From Symmetrospora coprosmae (lineage: Eukaryota > Basidiomycota > Cystobasidiomycetes > Symmetrosporaceae), in assembly GCA_008802785.1 (NCBI GenBank), contig VUYT01000019.1:248001-312000 (forward strand): DNA of 64,000 bases. The letters are read 5' to 3'. Every line of letters starts with the position of its first letter. Position 1 is the stretch's first letter. The translations under genes were made by a program, and so were the position numbers. Shown piece after piece: positions 22,175 through 31,483 of this stretch. The notes under the pieces were generated by a model. It was not told where the DNA came from. It did no database searches and saw nothing but the letters and a program-made list of their open reading frames with translations.

Positions 22175-23157
22175 TCAAGCCAGACTACCGTGCTCTAATA
22201 TACGAGCTCGCTTCCTGTCTCTGACTCCTTCCGCCGCACTGCCGGCTGGGCTGTCTGGCTCTAACACAGCTTCGGTGGTTGCTGGCGGCCAGGCTGGGAG
22301 GGAGGCTTTGAGGGTCGTGAGAGTGATCACCTCGTCCATGTCGAACCTCCCCTCTGCGTACAGACGTTCGTCCGGCTCCGCCTCCCGTCCATCCTTGTGT
22401 CCCTTGCCATTGGCCACTTCCGGGATGCGGCCTTTCTTGGGATCGTCAATTCCAATGACCACTTCGACGTCTTCCGGTTCCCACTGGTTGAAAAAGCGAC
22501 GGACCTCGGTGCACGCTTCCGCCAGCACGTAGTGCGAGCTCATGAGTTCGTTACCACCAGGGCCGTCGCTCTCTTCTATATCAGGTTGAGGTGCAATCAG
22601 TCAGAACTTATAGCGCGAGTCGCCATGTGCGTATGTCCACTTACGCATGACATGGTAAATGAACTCCGGCATCTGCGTGGGAGTCTGCGGCGCATGCGAA
22701 GGTGCCGGCTCCCTCTCGATGTACACCTGTACGCAGTTTCCCTCGCCCTTGCGGTACCGCCCTGCGAAAGCCATGTGCTCCCCGAGCTGTTCGGGACGAG
22801 CGTCAAGATCTGCCTGCTCTGCGTCTCCTTGCCCGTTTGCCAGTTTCTCTGCGTAGGCATCGATCTCGTCGAAGTCGTCGCATTCGTCCTTGTTGAAATA
22901 CCAAAACGCTTTGAAGCGTCCGGCCACGATAGCAGCTGCCTGGTCCGCGCGCACCAAGCGTTGAGCCTCCGCAAGCGAGTAGCTGGACCCAACCAGCGTA
23001 GGCTCGATGTGGTCGCGGTTCTCGTCTTCGCTGTCTGCGGATCCTGCAGCAGCGCCAACATCAGCGCGTCAGGGGCTGATCTCACGCGTTAAGCTTCGAG
23101 GGCAGGTGAGACGCCTCAGCTCACTCGAACGCGGTAGATGTGCTGAGATGGGACCAT
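22175..23157 (-). CDS. Repeat-built protein of unknown function, paralogue A
   Basis: I do not recognise this family. Exons are 23125-23157, 22645-23043 and 22175-22575. Two repeat units are visible. Unit one has HIYRV, VGSSYSLAEAQRLVR, then LGEHMAFAGRYRKGEG and EREPAPSH. Unit two has MPEFIYHVM, SSHYVLAEACTEVRRFF and DERLYAEGRF. A conserved intron falls just after the IY-V motif of each unit. The C-terminus is basic (RDRKRARILE) and may be a nuclear signal. Exon one is one base shorter than in paralogue B, so canonical splicing to 23043 puts unit one out of frame; an acceptor ending ..GACGAG (next base 23024) would restore it. No signal peptide or membrane helix is seen. It may be a working or a decaying gene. 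Confidence 0.6.
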
Positions 23158-23587
23158 GTCGTCGCGTAGATATGCTCTTGTCGCTGCAGGGCCTCCAGTG
23201 TGGGCCTGTGCTGAAGACACTGGTGACCTTTGTGCGCGTCCTGCGCAAAACCCGATCGGCCTTCACGTGCTGTTTGCTCCGTGCGACGCGCAAGGAGTTG
23301 TCCCGGCTTCTAGCTCCTCAACCGCTAGTTGTCGCGCACCTCAGTCCGCTTGTACGCGCACGCCAGTGCAGTAGCGAATGAGTCACGATGCACTGCGCGT
23401 TCAGAGCTGGCTTTGACGCCTCCAGGCAAGATGTGACGAGACCGGTTCCCGCACATAACAAAGCGAGTCCTATCTTACGAATACCATCCCAAGTTGCTGA
23501 CGCATGATGGTAGCTGTGCAGATACCACGATTCCAACGGACCGTCTTTCCTCCTTGGCGTATCTTCCGCGTCTCCCTTTCCGGTGTC
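23158..23587. other. Spacer between paralogues A and B
   Basis: About 430 bp lies between the start of A and the stop of B, both on the minus strand. It must hold the promoter of A. I see no further coding signal and no clear repeat. Confidence 0.5.
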
Positions 23588-25117
23588 TCATGGGGACGAA
23601 CCACACAGGTCAATCACTGAGCCCGCTGCAACCGGTCGTATCTTCTTAGAAGGGCCTGCGGCTGATGCGACGGCATCGCCGCTGCGCTTTCCTCCTCTCT
23701 TCTCGCTTTGTTCTGCCTCCTCCCGGCCCTTCTCGGTGCTCTGGTGAAGGCGCAGCTTGCTGACCTCGATCCGGCCCATGTACAGGTCGTCATGGACCTG
23801 ATACGCTTGGCCAATGTATGGCACACTTCGCGACCCTCTGTTCTTCTCCTCGACCTCATTGGGGCCACCAAAGACGTCATCCTCTTCCTCGGCGTAACTG
23901 TCAGGCAGATCGCACATCTCGAGGAACTCCTCACGCGCTCTGCGATTTGCGTCGAAGAGGCTGACGTACACGTCTTGAGTGCAGAGTCCACGGTCTTCCT
24001 CATCATCCTCATGGTGCTCCTGAGAGGTTCTGGTGATGCAGTATACTGCACTGGGCAGCCGGGAAGATGGGGATGGGTATTGAGCGGGCGGCGCAGACTG
24101 CGCTACTGTCGTTTGTGTCGTTGCGGAAGGCGCAGCTGCGACAGCTCCTCCTTGAGGCTGCTCCTGATCCCCTCCAGCAACCGCAGTCGCGATCGCTGTC
24201 CCTGGCTCTTTCACCTCTGCAATGGTCTCCGTAGGCCAGGTTGGCGCTGGACCCTTCGAGATTGTCAGAGTGTGCTCTTCTCCATACTCGAAGGTGCCCG
24301 TGGCGTAGAGATGGACGTTCGGCTCGGGCTGCCAATCGTCCTCGTGCTCCTCGTCATCCGGCGTTTCCGGGATCATGCCCTTCTTGGGATCGGCTATGCC
24401 GTACTCGACATCGACATCGTTCCACTTGCCGAAGTAGTGTCTGATGTCCCAGCATGCGTCTGCAAGGCTGTAGTGTGAGCTCTCCACACGTTTGTGACCT
24501 CCTGGTGGTCCGTGTCTTCCCCCTTCGGTGTACACTGGGATGCACACGGGCAGCGGATGAAGCGCGACATGAGCCGGCTACCCGTACTGACACTGTGAGG
24601 AACGAATCACTCACGCATCACATGGTAGATGAACTCGGGCATCTTCGGTCAGCCACTGTGAGAAGGTGCGGGCTCCGGCGCGATGAAGACGAGGACGATG
24701 TTCAGGTCTTTCCGGAGGCCGACAAAGGCCATCTGAGGGCCAAGTTTCTCTGGATTGGCGTGGAACTCTCTTGCTTCCTCTGCCCATTCCGCATATTCGG
24801 GGTCGTCGTTGCTGATGTCCATGCCCTCCCAGTCCTGCATGTTGTCCCTCTCGCAGAAGCCGTGCACGGTGAAGACGCCTTTGGCAAGGTCACCCGCCTG
24901 ATCTTTCCGGACGAGGGCCTGTGCTTCCTCCAGCGAGTAGCTGGATCCAACGAGCTCTTCGGGTACATTGTTCTCTTCGTGCTCGTCCTCGGTGCCCGTT
25001 ATGCCTGCGAGAAGGGAGACGCGTTGAATTGCCTAGTCAGGCCCGTCGCGCATTCATCAGCACAAGTCGGGATCGCGGCTCACGCAGCACGCGGTAGATC
25101 AGCCCTGCAGACGCCAT
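23588..25117 (-). CDS. Repeat-built protein of unknown function, paralogue B (split by an in-frame TGA)
   Basis: This is a tandem paralogue of the gene at 22175-23157. Exons are 25084-25117, 24615-25004 and 23588-24534, with introns in the same places and phase as paralogue A. Unit one reads LIYRVL, VGSSYSLEEAQALVR, LGPQMAFVG and APEPAPSHSG, then meets TGA at 24649-24651. Six bases later an ATG (24642) opens unit two: MPEFIYHVM, SSHYSLADACWDIRHYFGKW and VHLYATGTFEYGEEHTLTI. A third, more diverged unit follows: AVYCITRT, VYVSLFDANRRAREEF and DLYMGRIEVSKLRLHQ. The tail has PSKKIRPVAAGSVIDLCGSS, combining a basic stretch and a SUMO-interaction-like VIDL. The stop may mean a pseudogene, two very close reading frames, or a missed small intron. 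Function is unknown. Confidence 0.6.
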
Positions 25118-25786
25118 GTCGATGGTATAATACTATGGTCCTGTATCACAGCAAAGACAGCCAGGGAGTGGCCGTTGCTTGCGCGCTCACGACGCGTCCT
25201 TCTCCCTCGGAGCCGATCGAGTGCACACGTGCCTCGCATGGGTTGAGGCGACGACCCACACCACCTTGCTTTCCTCCGAGTCGTGCTTGCTTTCACTCGA
25301 AGCGGATTGCCGCACGATATATGCACGCTCAACCTTGCGCACCTCTTGCAACTGTTTACGATAGCTGTGTTGAGGCGTCCCAAGCCCACCCGAAACGATG
25401 CCAGCCAGCTCGGACGGCGCTTCGGGACTCGGTCGGGGCCAAGCTGGTGCAGTTTGCCGTGCTTGCGCATCAGGACGGTTCCTACACAATACTGTATCGA
25501 TTCGTACTGTCACTGCAGTGAAGCCTTACTTGCTTACCTCGGGCTACTCTAGCGACCTCTTGCGCTCCCTGCCACCACATCCACAAGCCCGGCAAAAGCG
25601 TAACTCCGCTCACCCACTTGCTTGCCCTCAGAAGGCGTTGCGAACAGCGCACTTGCGGATATTCGCTTTCGAGCTCCCTTCCACGTTTGCTGCCGTGGCC
25701 GCTCGCCCAGTGCCCTTCCCCGGCACCGGAGACACCGGCGGATCCCAGCTGAGACACGCTGGGACGCCAAGCTGATGCTACCCCAC

Positions 25787-25840
25787 TGATAAGATCAGAT
25801 CAGATTTTATCAGATCAGATCAGATTAGATCAGGGAGATC
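25787..25840. repeat. Imperfect GATCA/ATCAG pentanucleotide tract
   Basis: GATCAG-type pentamers recur here, interrupted by a TTTT and a TTA. The flanking GATAA and TTATC make the left part nearly palindromic. It lies about 300 bp before the first BIM1-like gene and contains a GATA-factor motif. Confidence 0.75.
25807..25815 (-). promoter_or_regulatory. ATCWGATAA motif (Urbs1/SreA/Cir1-type site) upstream of BIM1-like gene 1
   Basis: The plus strand reads TTATCAGAT, the exact reverse complement of ATCTGATAA. That is the consensus bound by fungal iron-responsive GATA repressors (Urbs1, SreA, Sre1). It is 296 bp from the start codon at 26111. A TGATAAG lies 20 bp to the left. Binding is inferred. 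Confidence 0.5.
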
Positions 25841-26110
25841 ACACGCCCACATACCGTGCAAGCGGCCGGATCCTGTCTCACCCGGGTCGCATCTCTGGGC
25901 GTCCCCGGGTTGACCAGAGCACGAAAACTCTGAACGCTCATCGGCCAATCTGAAAGCAGAGCTGCACGAGGGCGTTCCCACTGCTGAAGGCTGATGGTAC
26001 AAGAGGCTGCTTCGCTTGCGCCTCTCCTTTCTCTTTCTTTCCTTTCTCAACCAGCCATATCGACTTTTCAGACCCCATACACCCTTAAATCCCATCCCTA
26101 CCTTCTCATC

Positions 26111-27195
26111 ATGCTCGCTCAGATCGCCGTCGCACTCTCCGGAGCAGCTGCAGTCTCTGCCTCCGCCATCCTCCTGCCGAGGCAGGGTTCTGGTGCTGTG
26201 CGTCCTTGCTCTGCCAGCCCACCCGTGTCTGCAGCGCCCTTGCTGATCAGGCCCTCTCCGACTCGAGCAGACCATCTCTTCGCCAGGAGCGATCGGTGCG
26301 CTCACATTATCGCTTCCCCCGTGTTACGAGCGTGATGATTGAATCGTCCCACCTTTAGGCTTCGAATACCCCGCCATTCGAGGATGGGCTCGCGAGAGCG
26401 CTACCGTCCAGCCGTGTGGTGGCTTCGCTCTCGGTGCGTGCAGCTTTGCTAACAATGTCCAGCCGAGACAAAGAGCCTGTCTGATACATCATCCAATGCT
26501 ATCCATTCTTACAGGCGGACGATCGGACTTCCCCGTCACCGGTGGACAGGTTGGCCTGATTCAGTCTCGGGACGGCAACGACATTCAGCTATCTTACTCG
26601 ACCAACGCAGGTGAGCCGCGCCAATTCTCCTTCTGCACTGGCACCTTCTGCAGGATACCGACTGACATAGCGTGATGGCCGAGGCACAGACCCTCAGAGC
26701 CTTGCCGACTTCCAGCCTCTCCTCCCAAACATCACCCATCTCTTTGGCGGAACTGCGTGCCTCCAGACTCCGGACTTCACCTCGCTCGGACTGGCAGCTG
26801 GCCAGGTCGTCACACTCCAGCTACAGTACAACGCAGGCCCGCAGAGGAACAACTTCCACCAGTGCGCAGACATTACCCTGGTCCCGCAGGCCGACTACAC
26901 TCCAGCCAGCAACTTCACCTGCACCAATTACACTCGCAGCACCCAGACTAGGTCCGGCGCGAACACCGCCCTCGTCAGCAGCGATGCTGCGGCCTCCACC
27001 GAGTCGGCTGCCCCTGCCGCGTCCACTGCGCCCACTTCAGGTGCCAGCAATCTTCACATTGTGCGTCAACTTTCGCATTCGGGCGCCCATCACAAGAGGA
27101 GCCATCACTTAGAGACTGACATATCGCACTCACAGGCTGCTGGAAGCGTCGTCGGCGCCGCCGTCCTGGCTGCCGCTTCCGCCTTCGTCTTCTAG
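26111..27195 (+). CDS. BIM1-like (X325/LPMO-like fold) GPI-anchored surface protein 1
   Basis: BIM1-like proteins are small cell-surface proteins; Cryptococcus Bim1 takes part in copper acquisition. Exon one (26111-26197) encodes the signal peptide MLAQIAVALSGAAAVSASA and then ILLPRQ. Exon two is only 25 nt (26271-26295). Later exons give YPAIRGWARESATVQPCGGF, FPVTGGQV, FQPLLPNITHLFGGTAC, VTLQLQYNAGP and CADITLVPQ, with NFTCTNYT glycosylation sites. A Ser/Ala-rich linker follows. The last exon encodes the hydrophobic tail AAGSVVGAAVLAAASAFVF, a typical GPI-attachment signal. The conserved cysteines are present. The mature N-terminus does not start with histidine, so the copper histidine brace of Bim1 is not formed in the usual way. 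Exon pattern matches the neighbour at 28508-29853. Confidence 0.8.
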
Positions 27196-28507
27196 AAGAT
27201 CAGCGACTACTAGTGGAACGAGCTAGAGAAAGGTCTGTAGAGAGTTCTGTGAGACGGTAGAACACAGAACGAATGCATGAATGCAAGGTCAAAAAAGGGT
27301 CGCCGCGTCACGTGTACTGCCTTCGTTGTCGCTGTCGAAGGATGCCCGAGGGGCATGGCTCTGCTCCGCCAAACAACTTGGCGTCTCTGTCGACATATTG
27401 GCAGTGTGCTTCTCTCCTGCTATACAGAAGACAGCTAAGGTAGCACGCCTCGCGGTAATGCGCGTGCTAACTTGAGAACGGTCTTCGACAGAGCAGCCAA
27501 TGCCAGGCGCCGGAAAGGTCCTTCAGGTGCGAAGTGCGGTCCCACTCAACGCAGCCAGTAACAGCAAGCATGGCAGAAGCAGCTTCTGCTCGCTGTCACA
27601 TTCCGTAGGATATGAGGGGCTCTACCCGCGCAATCGTCCTTGACCGACACGAGGTTTCTGGTTTGGGATCATGGCAAGTGCAGCCTTGCGAGAGGCCCCA
27701 GCCCTGGTAGTACGTACAGAACGCACAGAGTCGCTCGCCAATGCCATCGCCCGGAAATCGCTGGAATAACGGAGTCCGCCCTTCTGAGACTGCGCTTCGA
27801 CGCGACAGAGAAGTCCGAGTTCGGCGACGTCGGCGCCTCACTGCTTTCCTGCCACCACCGCCTTCCTTACGTGCGCATCGTCTAATGGCGCTGGCGGTCG
27901 AGTGCTGTATACTGAAAAGGAGCACCCGGACCTTCCCGTTGCTAAGTGCTTACACTCGCCGGGCTATCCCTTCACCCGAAGCAGCGCCACCGTCTGAGAC
28001 AGCCCCAGCGATCTAATCAGATACCGAGATCTCCTAAGAGATCAGTGACTGGCGCGTCCTCGGCTCGGCGACCTCTTCACAGGCATCACACGATGTTCGT
28101 GGGTCGGCAGCCCTCCCGGTGCCGACACCGCGGGCCTAGCGGAGGGGCAAAGAGATGCCAAGCCGAAGCTACTGATTTCCCCTCTTAATCTTATCTGATC
28201 CTCCGACGCCTCCTGATCGACTGATGAGCAGGAGAAGCTTCTCAAGTGCACGGACAGATGCTGAGACACATGGTCAAGCACACTCCTCGTGATGCAAGCG
28301 CATCCGTGGGTCCGCCCGAAAATTTCTCTGGCTTGGGCGCGAACAGCCAATGGGGATAGCAGCACCCCCGGCAGAGCTGGCGTACAAGAAGGCAACATCT
28401 CGTCTGCTCCTCTCCTCTTTCCATCTTCCTTCCAGATAACAATCGCATCTTGTCTTACATATATCCACCTTGAGGCCTACCTCCTCCTTCAAGCTATCTA
28501 CACGAGC
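27196..28507. promoter_or_regulatory. Region between the two BIM1-like genes
   Basis: About 1.3 kb without a convincing gene. Short open frames are present but show no family motif. The right part carries the GATA motif at 28191-28199 and a pyrimidine-rich leader before the second BIM1-like start. Confidence 0.5.
28191..28199 (-). promoter_or_regulatory. ATCWGATAA motif upstream of BIM1-like gene 2
   Basis: The plus strand reads TTATCTGAT, the exact reverse complement of ATCAGATAA, the same iron-GATA consensus as at 25807. It lies 309 bp before the ATG at 28508, nearly the same distance and orientation as in the paralogue. A near match (ATCAGATAC) is at about 28018. Confidence 0.5.
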
Positions 28508-29853
28508 ATGTTCTCTCAAGCCGCCATTGTACTCTCCGGTGCTGCTCTTGCATCGGCAGGAGCCATCCTGCCCCGACAGAACTCTGGCTCTGGTGGTTCC
28601 GTCAGTGCACCTAGGCCATTTGAACCATCCTGATGTGTATGACAAGCTGACAGATCCAACATCCTCTTGCGCCTCGCAGGCCCTCAGCTCGCCCGGTGCC
28701 ATTGGTAAGTCGGCTTTCCGCTCAGTAAACTTACACGCTCGTCCTTGATGCCCACCCCTGCCTCGCAGGTTTCGCTTATCCTCCCCTTCGAGGCTGGTCG
28801 TCCGAGACATCCACCGTGCAGCCCTGCGGCGGTTTCGCCCTTGGTGGGTGACCATGCTATACACCTCAGGAGCGTCTATATACCCGCCCTAACAAGAGCG
28901 TCATCGTAGGTGGACGAACGGATTTCCCCCTCACAGGAGGCCAGGTTTCCCTTGTTCAGGCCCGAGACGGCCATGACATCCAGCTCTCTTACACCACCAA
29001 TCCTGGTGCGTAGATCTGCTCCTCCCGGTGTGGGGACTGACTCCGGGACGGCTAGGCTAAGAACATGTCTGCATCCCATATCAGACCCGCAGTCGCTGGC
29101 AGACTTCCAGCCCCTCCTGCCCAACGTCACCCACTTGTGAGTCCGATGGTGCCGCCAACCAATTGCCAAGTACGAGGAAACGTGGCTAAGATCTGATCAA
29201 TCTGCCCGCCTTTCCCAGGTTCGGAGGAACTGCTTGTCTGGAGACCCCCGATTTCTCGTCCTTTGGACTCGCTGCCGGCCAGGTCGTGACCCTGCAGCTC
29301 CAGTACAACGCCGGACCCCAAAGGAGGAACTTCCAGCAGTGCGCAGACGTCACTCTCGTTCCATCGACCCAATTCGTCCCAGCATCGGAGTACACCTGCG
29401 TGAACTACACTCGCAGCACCCAGACTCGCTCGGGCGGGAACACAGCCGCCGCTAGCGCCGGTTCCTCCTCAAGTGGCCCCGGAAAGACCCTCTCTCTCGT
29501 ATGTTGTTCTGCTGGTCCACACCCGAGGGTTTGGAAGACATACTGAGTTCGTCTGCAAACCCGCGCTTAACCAGGCTGGGGCCGGCGGTATCGGCGCAGG
29601 TGTTGCTCTGGTCTTTGCTGCTGCCGTGCTTGGCCTGCTCACTGTCGCCGGTCTGGTCACTTTCGGCAAGAAGTCCCGAGCCCCTAACACCGTCTGGAAG
29701 GACAGCGAGGTCCGCGAGCGCGATGATGCTTCAGTAAGCATGGCACCGTCAGAAACCGGCGGTGCACTGCAGAAAGCTAATCCGGTCTCTCACGTCACAG
29801 ACCCTGCAGGGAACCAACTCGAGGGAGGAGAAGGTTGTTGCTTGAAGAGATAG
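28508..29853 (+). CDS. BIM1-like surface protein 2 with transmembrane helix and cytoplasmic tail
   Basis: This is a tandem paralogue of the gene at 26111-27195 with the same exon layout. Exon one (28508-28600) encodes the signal peptide MFSQAAIVLSGAALASAGA and then ILPRQ. The body has YPPLRGWSSETSTVQPCGGF, FPLTGGQVSLVQ, DFQPLLPNVTHLFGGTAC, LQLQYNAGPQRRNFQQCAD and YTCVNYT. Unlike its neighbour the C-terminus is a true membrane helix (GVALVFAAAVLGLLTVAGLV) followed by about 60 cytoplasmic residues ending GCCLKR. The paired cysteines there could be acylated. It also lacks an N-terminal histidine after signal cleavage. A role in metal handling is inferred from family only; an adhesin or receptor role is equally possible. 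Confidence 0.8.
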
Positions 29854-30182
29854 ATCAGACTCGCGGAGCTCCTGCGGGTCAGCCCTTGAGCAAAGAAGAG
29901 ACAATGTGTGACTGCCCAAGCCCTCGTTCTGCCAAAGACCGCCAGTAATTCTTATGCCACGCTTGGAGGAGACCGCTCTGTCATAGCCAGCTAGGGAGCT
30001 GCAATGCAAGTTTGAGCGCAATCCATATGCACGTGAAGACCTCATTACGATACCGCTACAAAACTCGAAAACCCTTCTCCCAATTTCCAAGCCTCTATAT
30101 AGCACGCTCCGGATGCGCACATTGTCACTGGACGTGATACAGGAGCTGATGCTCGCCGATAAGCTTCTAGAGCTTCAACGTA
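29854..30182. other. Convergent spacer after BIM1-like gene 2
   Basis: About 330 bp between the stop of BIM1-like gene 2 and the stop of the acidic membrane-protein gene. I see no coding signal. It probably holds both 3' ends. Confidence 0.5.
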
Positions 30183-31483
30183 TTACGTGCTTCTCCTGAG
30201 CCTTGCCGCCTCTTCGGCCTCGGCGATCTCGACGTCGAATTCCTGCGTCTCCACTGTTGAGGCTGCTTCGCTGACCACCGGACTCTCTGCCGATCCATCG
30301 GCTGGCGAGTCTGCAATGATCTCCGACACATCTTCACCGCCCGACTCGGCAAACGTGGGCGCCTCGACCTGCTCAAAGACGCTGCCTGGCGAAGTGGCCC
30401 TGATGTCCGGAGAGAATCAGACATAGACCTCGCGTTATTGTCTCATGAAGGAACGAGGGACGAAGCTCACTCGTCGACATCCGAGGTGCCTTGCTCGTCA
30501 GAAGGGACCGGATCGACAGCCTCGGTGGCGACCTCAGTGGGCGTCCCTGCCGTCTCGGGCGCCGAGTCGGATGCGGCTGGTGTTTCGTCCGCCGATGTAG
30601 CTGCGGCTTCCTCAGGGTCTCCGTCCGTATTGGAAACCGGGCTGTCGGCAGCTGCCTCTGGACTCTGCTCTGCGGCATCGGGCGCCACATCAGGTGTCTT
30701 CGTCTCCGTCTCCGCCTCCGCAGCTTCTGTGACGATGTTCCCATCGTCCGCAGTTGTGGCAGGGACTTCGGCAGACGTGTCTGGGGTCTGCTGAGTCTCG
30801 TCTGCTGGCGCAGTCTCGGCTGCCGCCTGTGCTTCGTCCACAGCTATGTTGCCGGCGTCGTCGCTAACTACAGGCTCAGCGCCTTCGTCGGCGGTAGAGA
30901 CCTCGGATGTACCTTCCTCCGTCGCAGGCTCCTCGCTGTTGCTCTCCTCCTCCTGCTCGCCAACTTTTCCTGCGCCATTCTGGAAGCGCGTCGGATTCTC
31001 CACGTCTTCCTCCTCTTGGACGGGCTCGGTCACCACTGTCGTGTCTTCGTCGCTGTTGTCCTGAGAGGATGAAGATGCTGCGACATCTTCACTGGCCTGT
31101 ACCAGGCCGGCGTCCAGGCCCGAGACGCCGGTCGACGCGGATGTGTCGAGGGCAGAGACGCCGGAGGCGGCGTGTCCATCCGGGCGGAAGATGGCAGCCA
31201 CGCCCGCGATGAGCAGGATGGCAGAGAGGGCAAAGATGGAGTACTTGATCATGTCTCGCCTCGCCCGCTTGAGCGCCTTCTTGACATGCTTGTGGCGCGG
31301 ACTTGACTTGTTGGAGCTGGAGGAGGGCTCCTGCTTCGGGTCGTCAAGGTCGCCTGTATTGCATCGCGTAGCCGAGCATCAGTCGGGCTCGGGACGCATG
31401 AACGTTCAGACTTGGAGCTCACCCAGCTCCTCATCCAGCATCTGGTACTGCTTCTCGGAGCTTCCGAGCTTGGGAGAGATCAT
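30183..31483 (-). CDS. Single-pass membrane protein with long acidic domain
   Basis: I do not recognise a family. Three exons: the first encodes MISPKLGSSEKQYQMLDEEL (start 31483). The second (to about 30465) encodes a basic segment KHVKKALKRARRD, then the helix IKYSIFALSAILLIAGVAAI, then a long chain rich in Glu, Ala, Thr, Ser and Asp. The third (about 30183-30415) ends EIAEAEEAARLRRST. By the positive-inside rule the short basic N-terminus is cytosolic and the roughly 300-residue acidic part is luminal or extracellular. No cysteines or glycosidase motifs stand out in the acidic part. The composition would give a disordered, highly negative domain. Gene reality rests on continuous frame, good splice signals and the membrane anchor. 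Confidence 0.65.

Larger units (their letters stand above)
25118..26110. promoter_or_regulatory. Shared upstream region of paralogue B and BIM1-like gene 1
   Basis: This 993-bp head-to-head region has no convincing gene. It contains a GATCA-rich tract at 25787-25840 with an exact iron-GATA site inside it, and a pyrimidine-rich stretch (about 26014-26060) just before the BIM1-like start. Confidence 0.6.

Noticed and set aside
30491-31072. Plus-strand frame rich in Arg, Cys and Leu
   Set aside because: It is the antisense of the acidic Glu/Ala/Ser-rich membrane-protein exon, and its composition follows from that.
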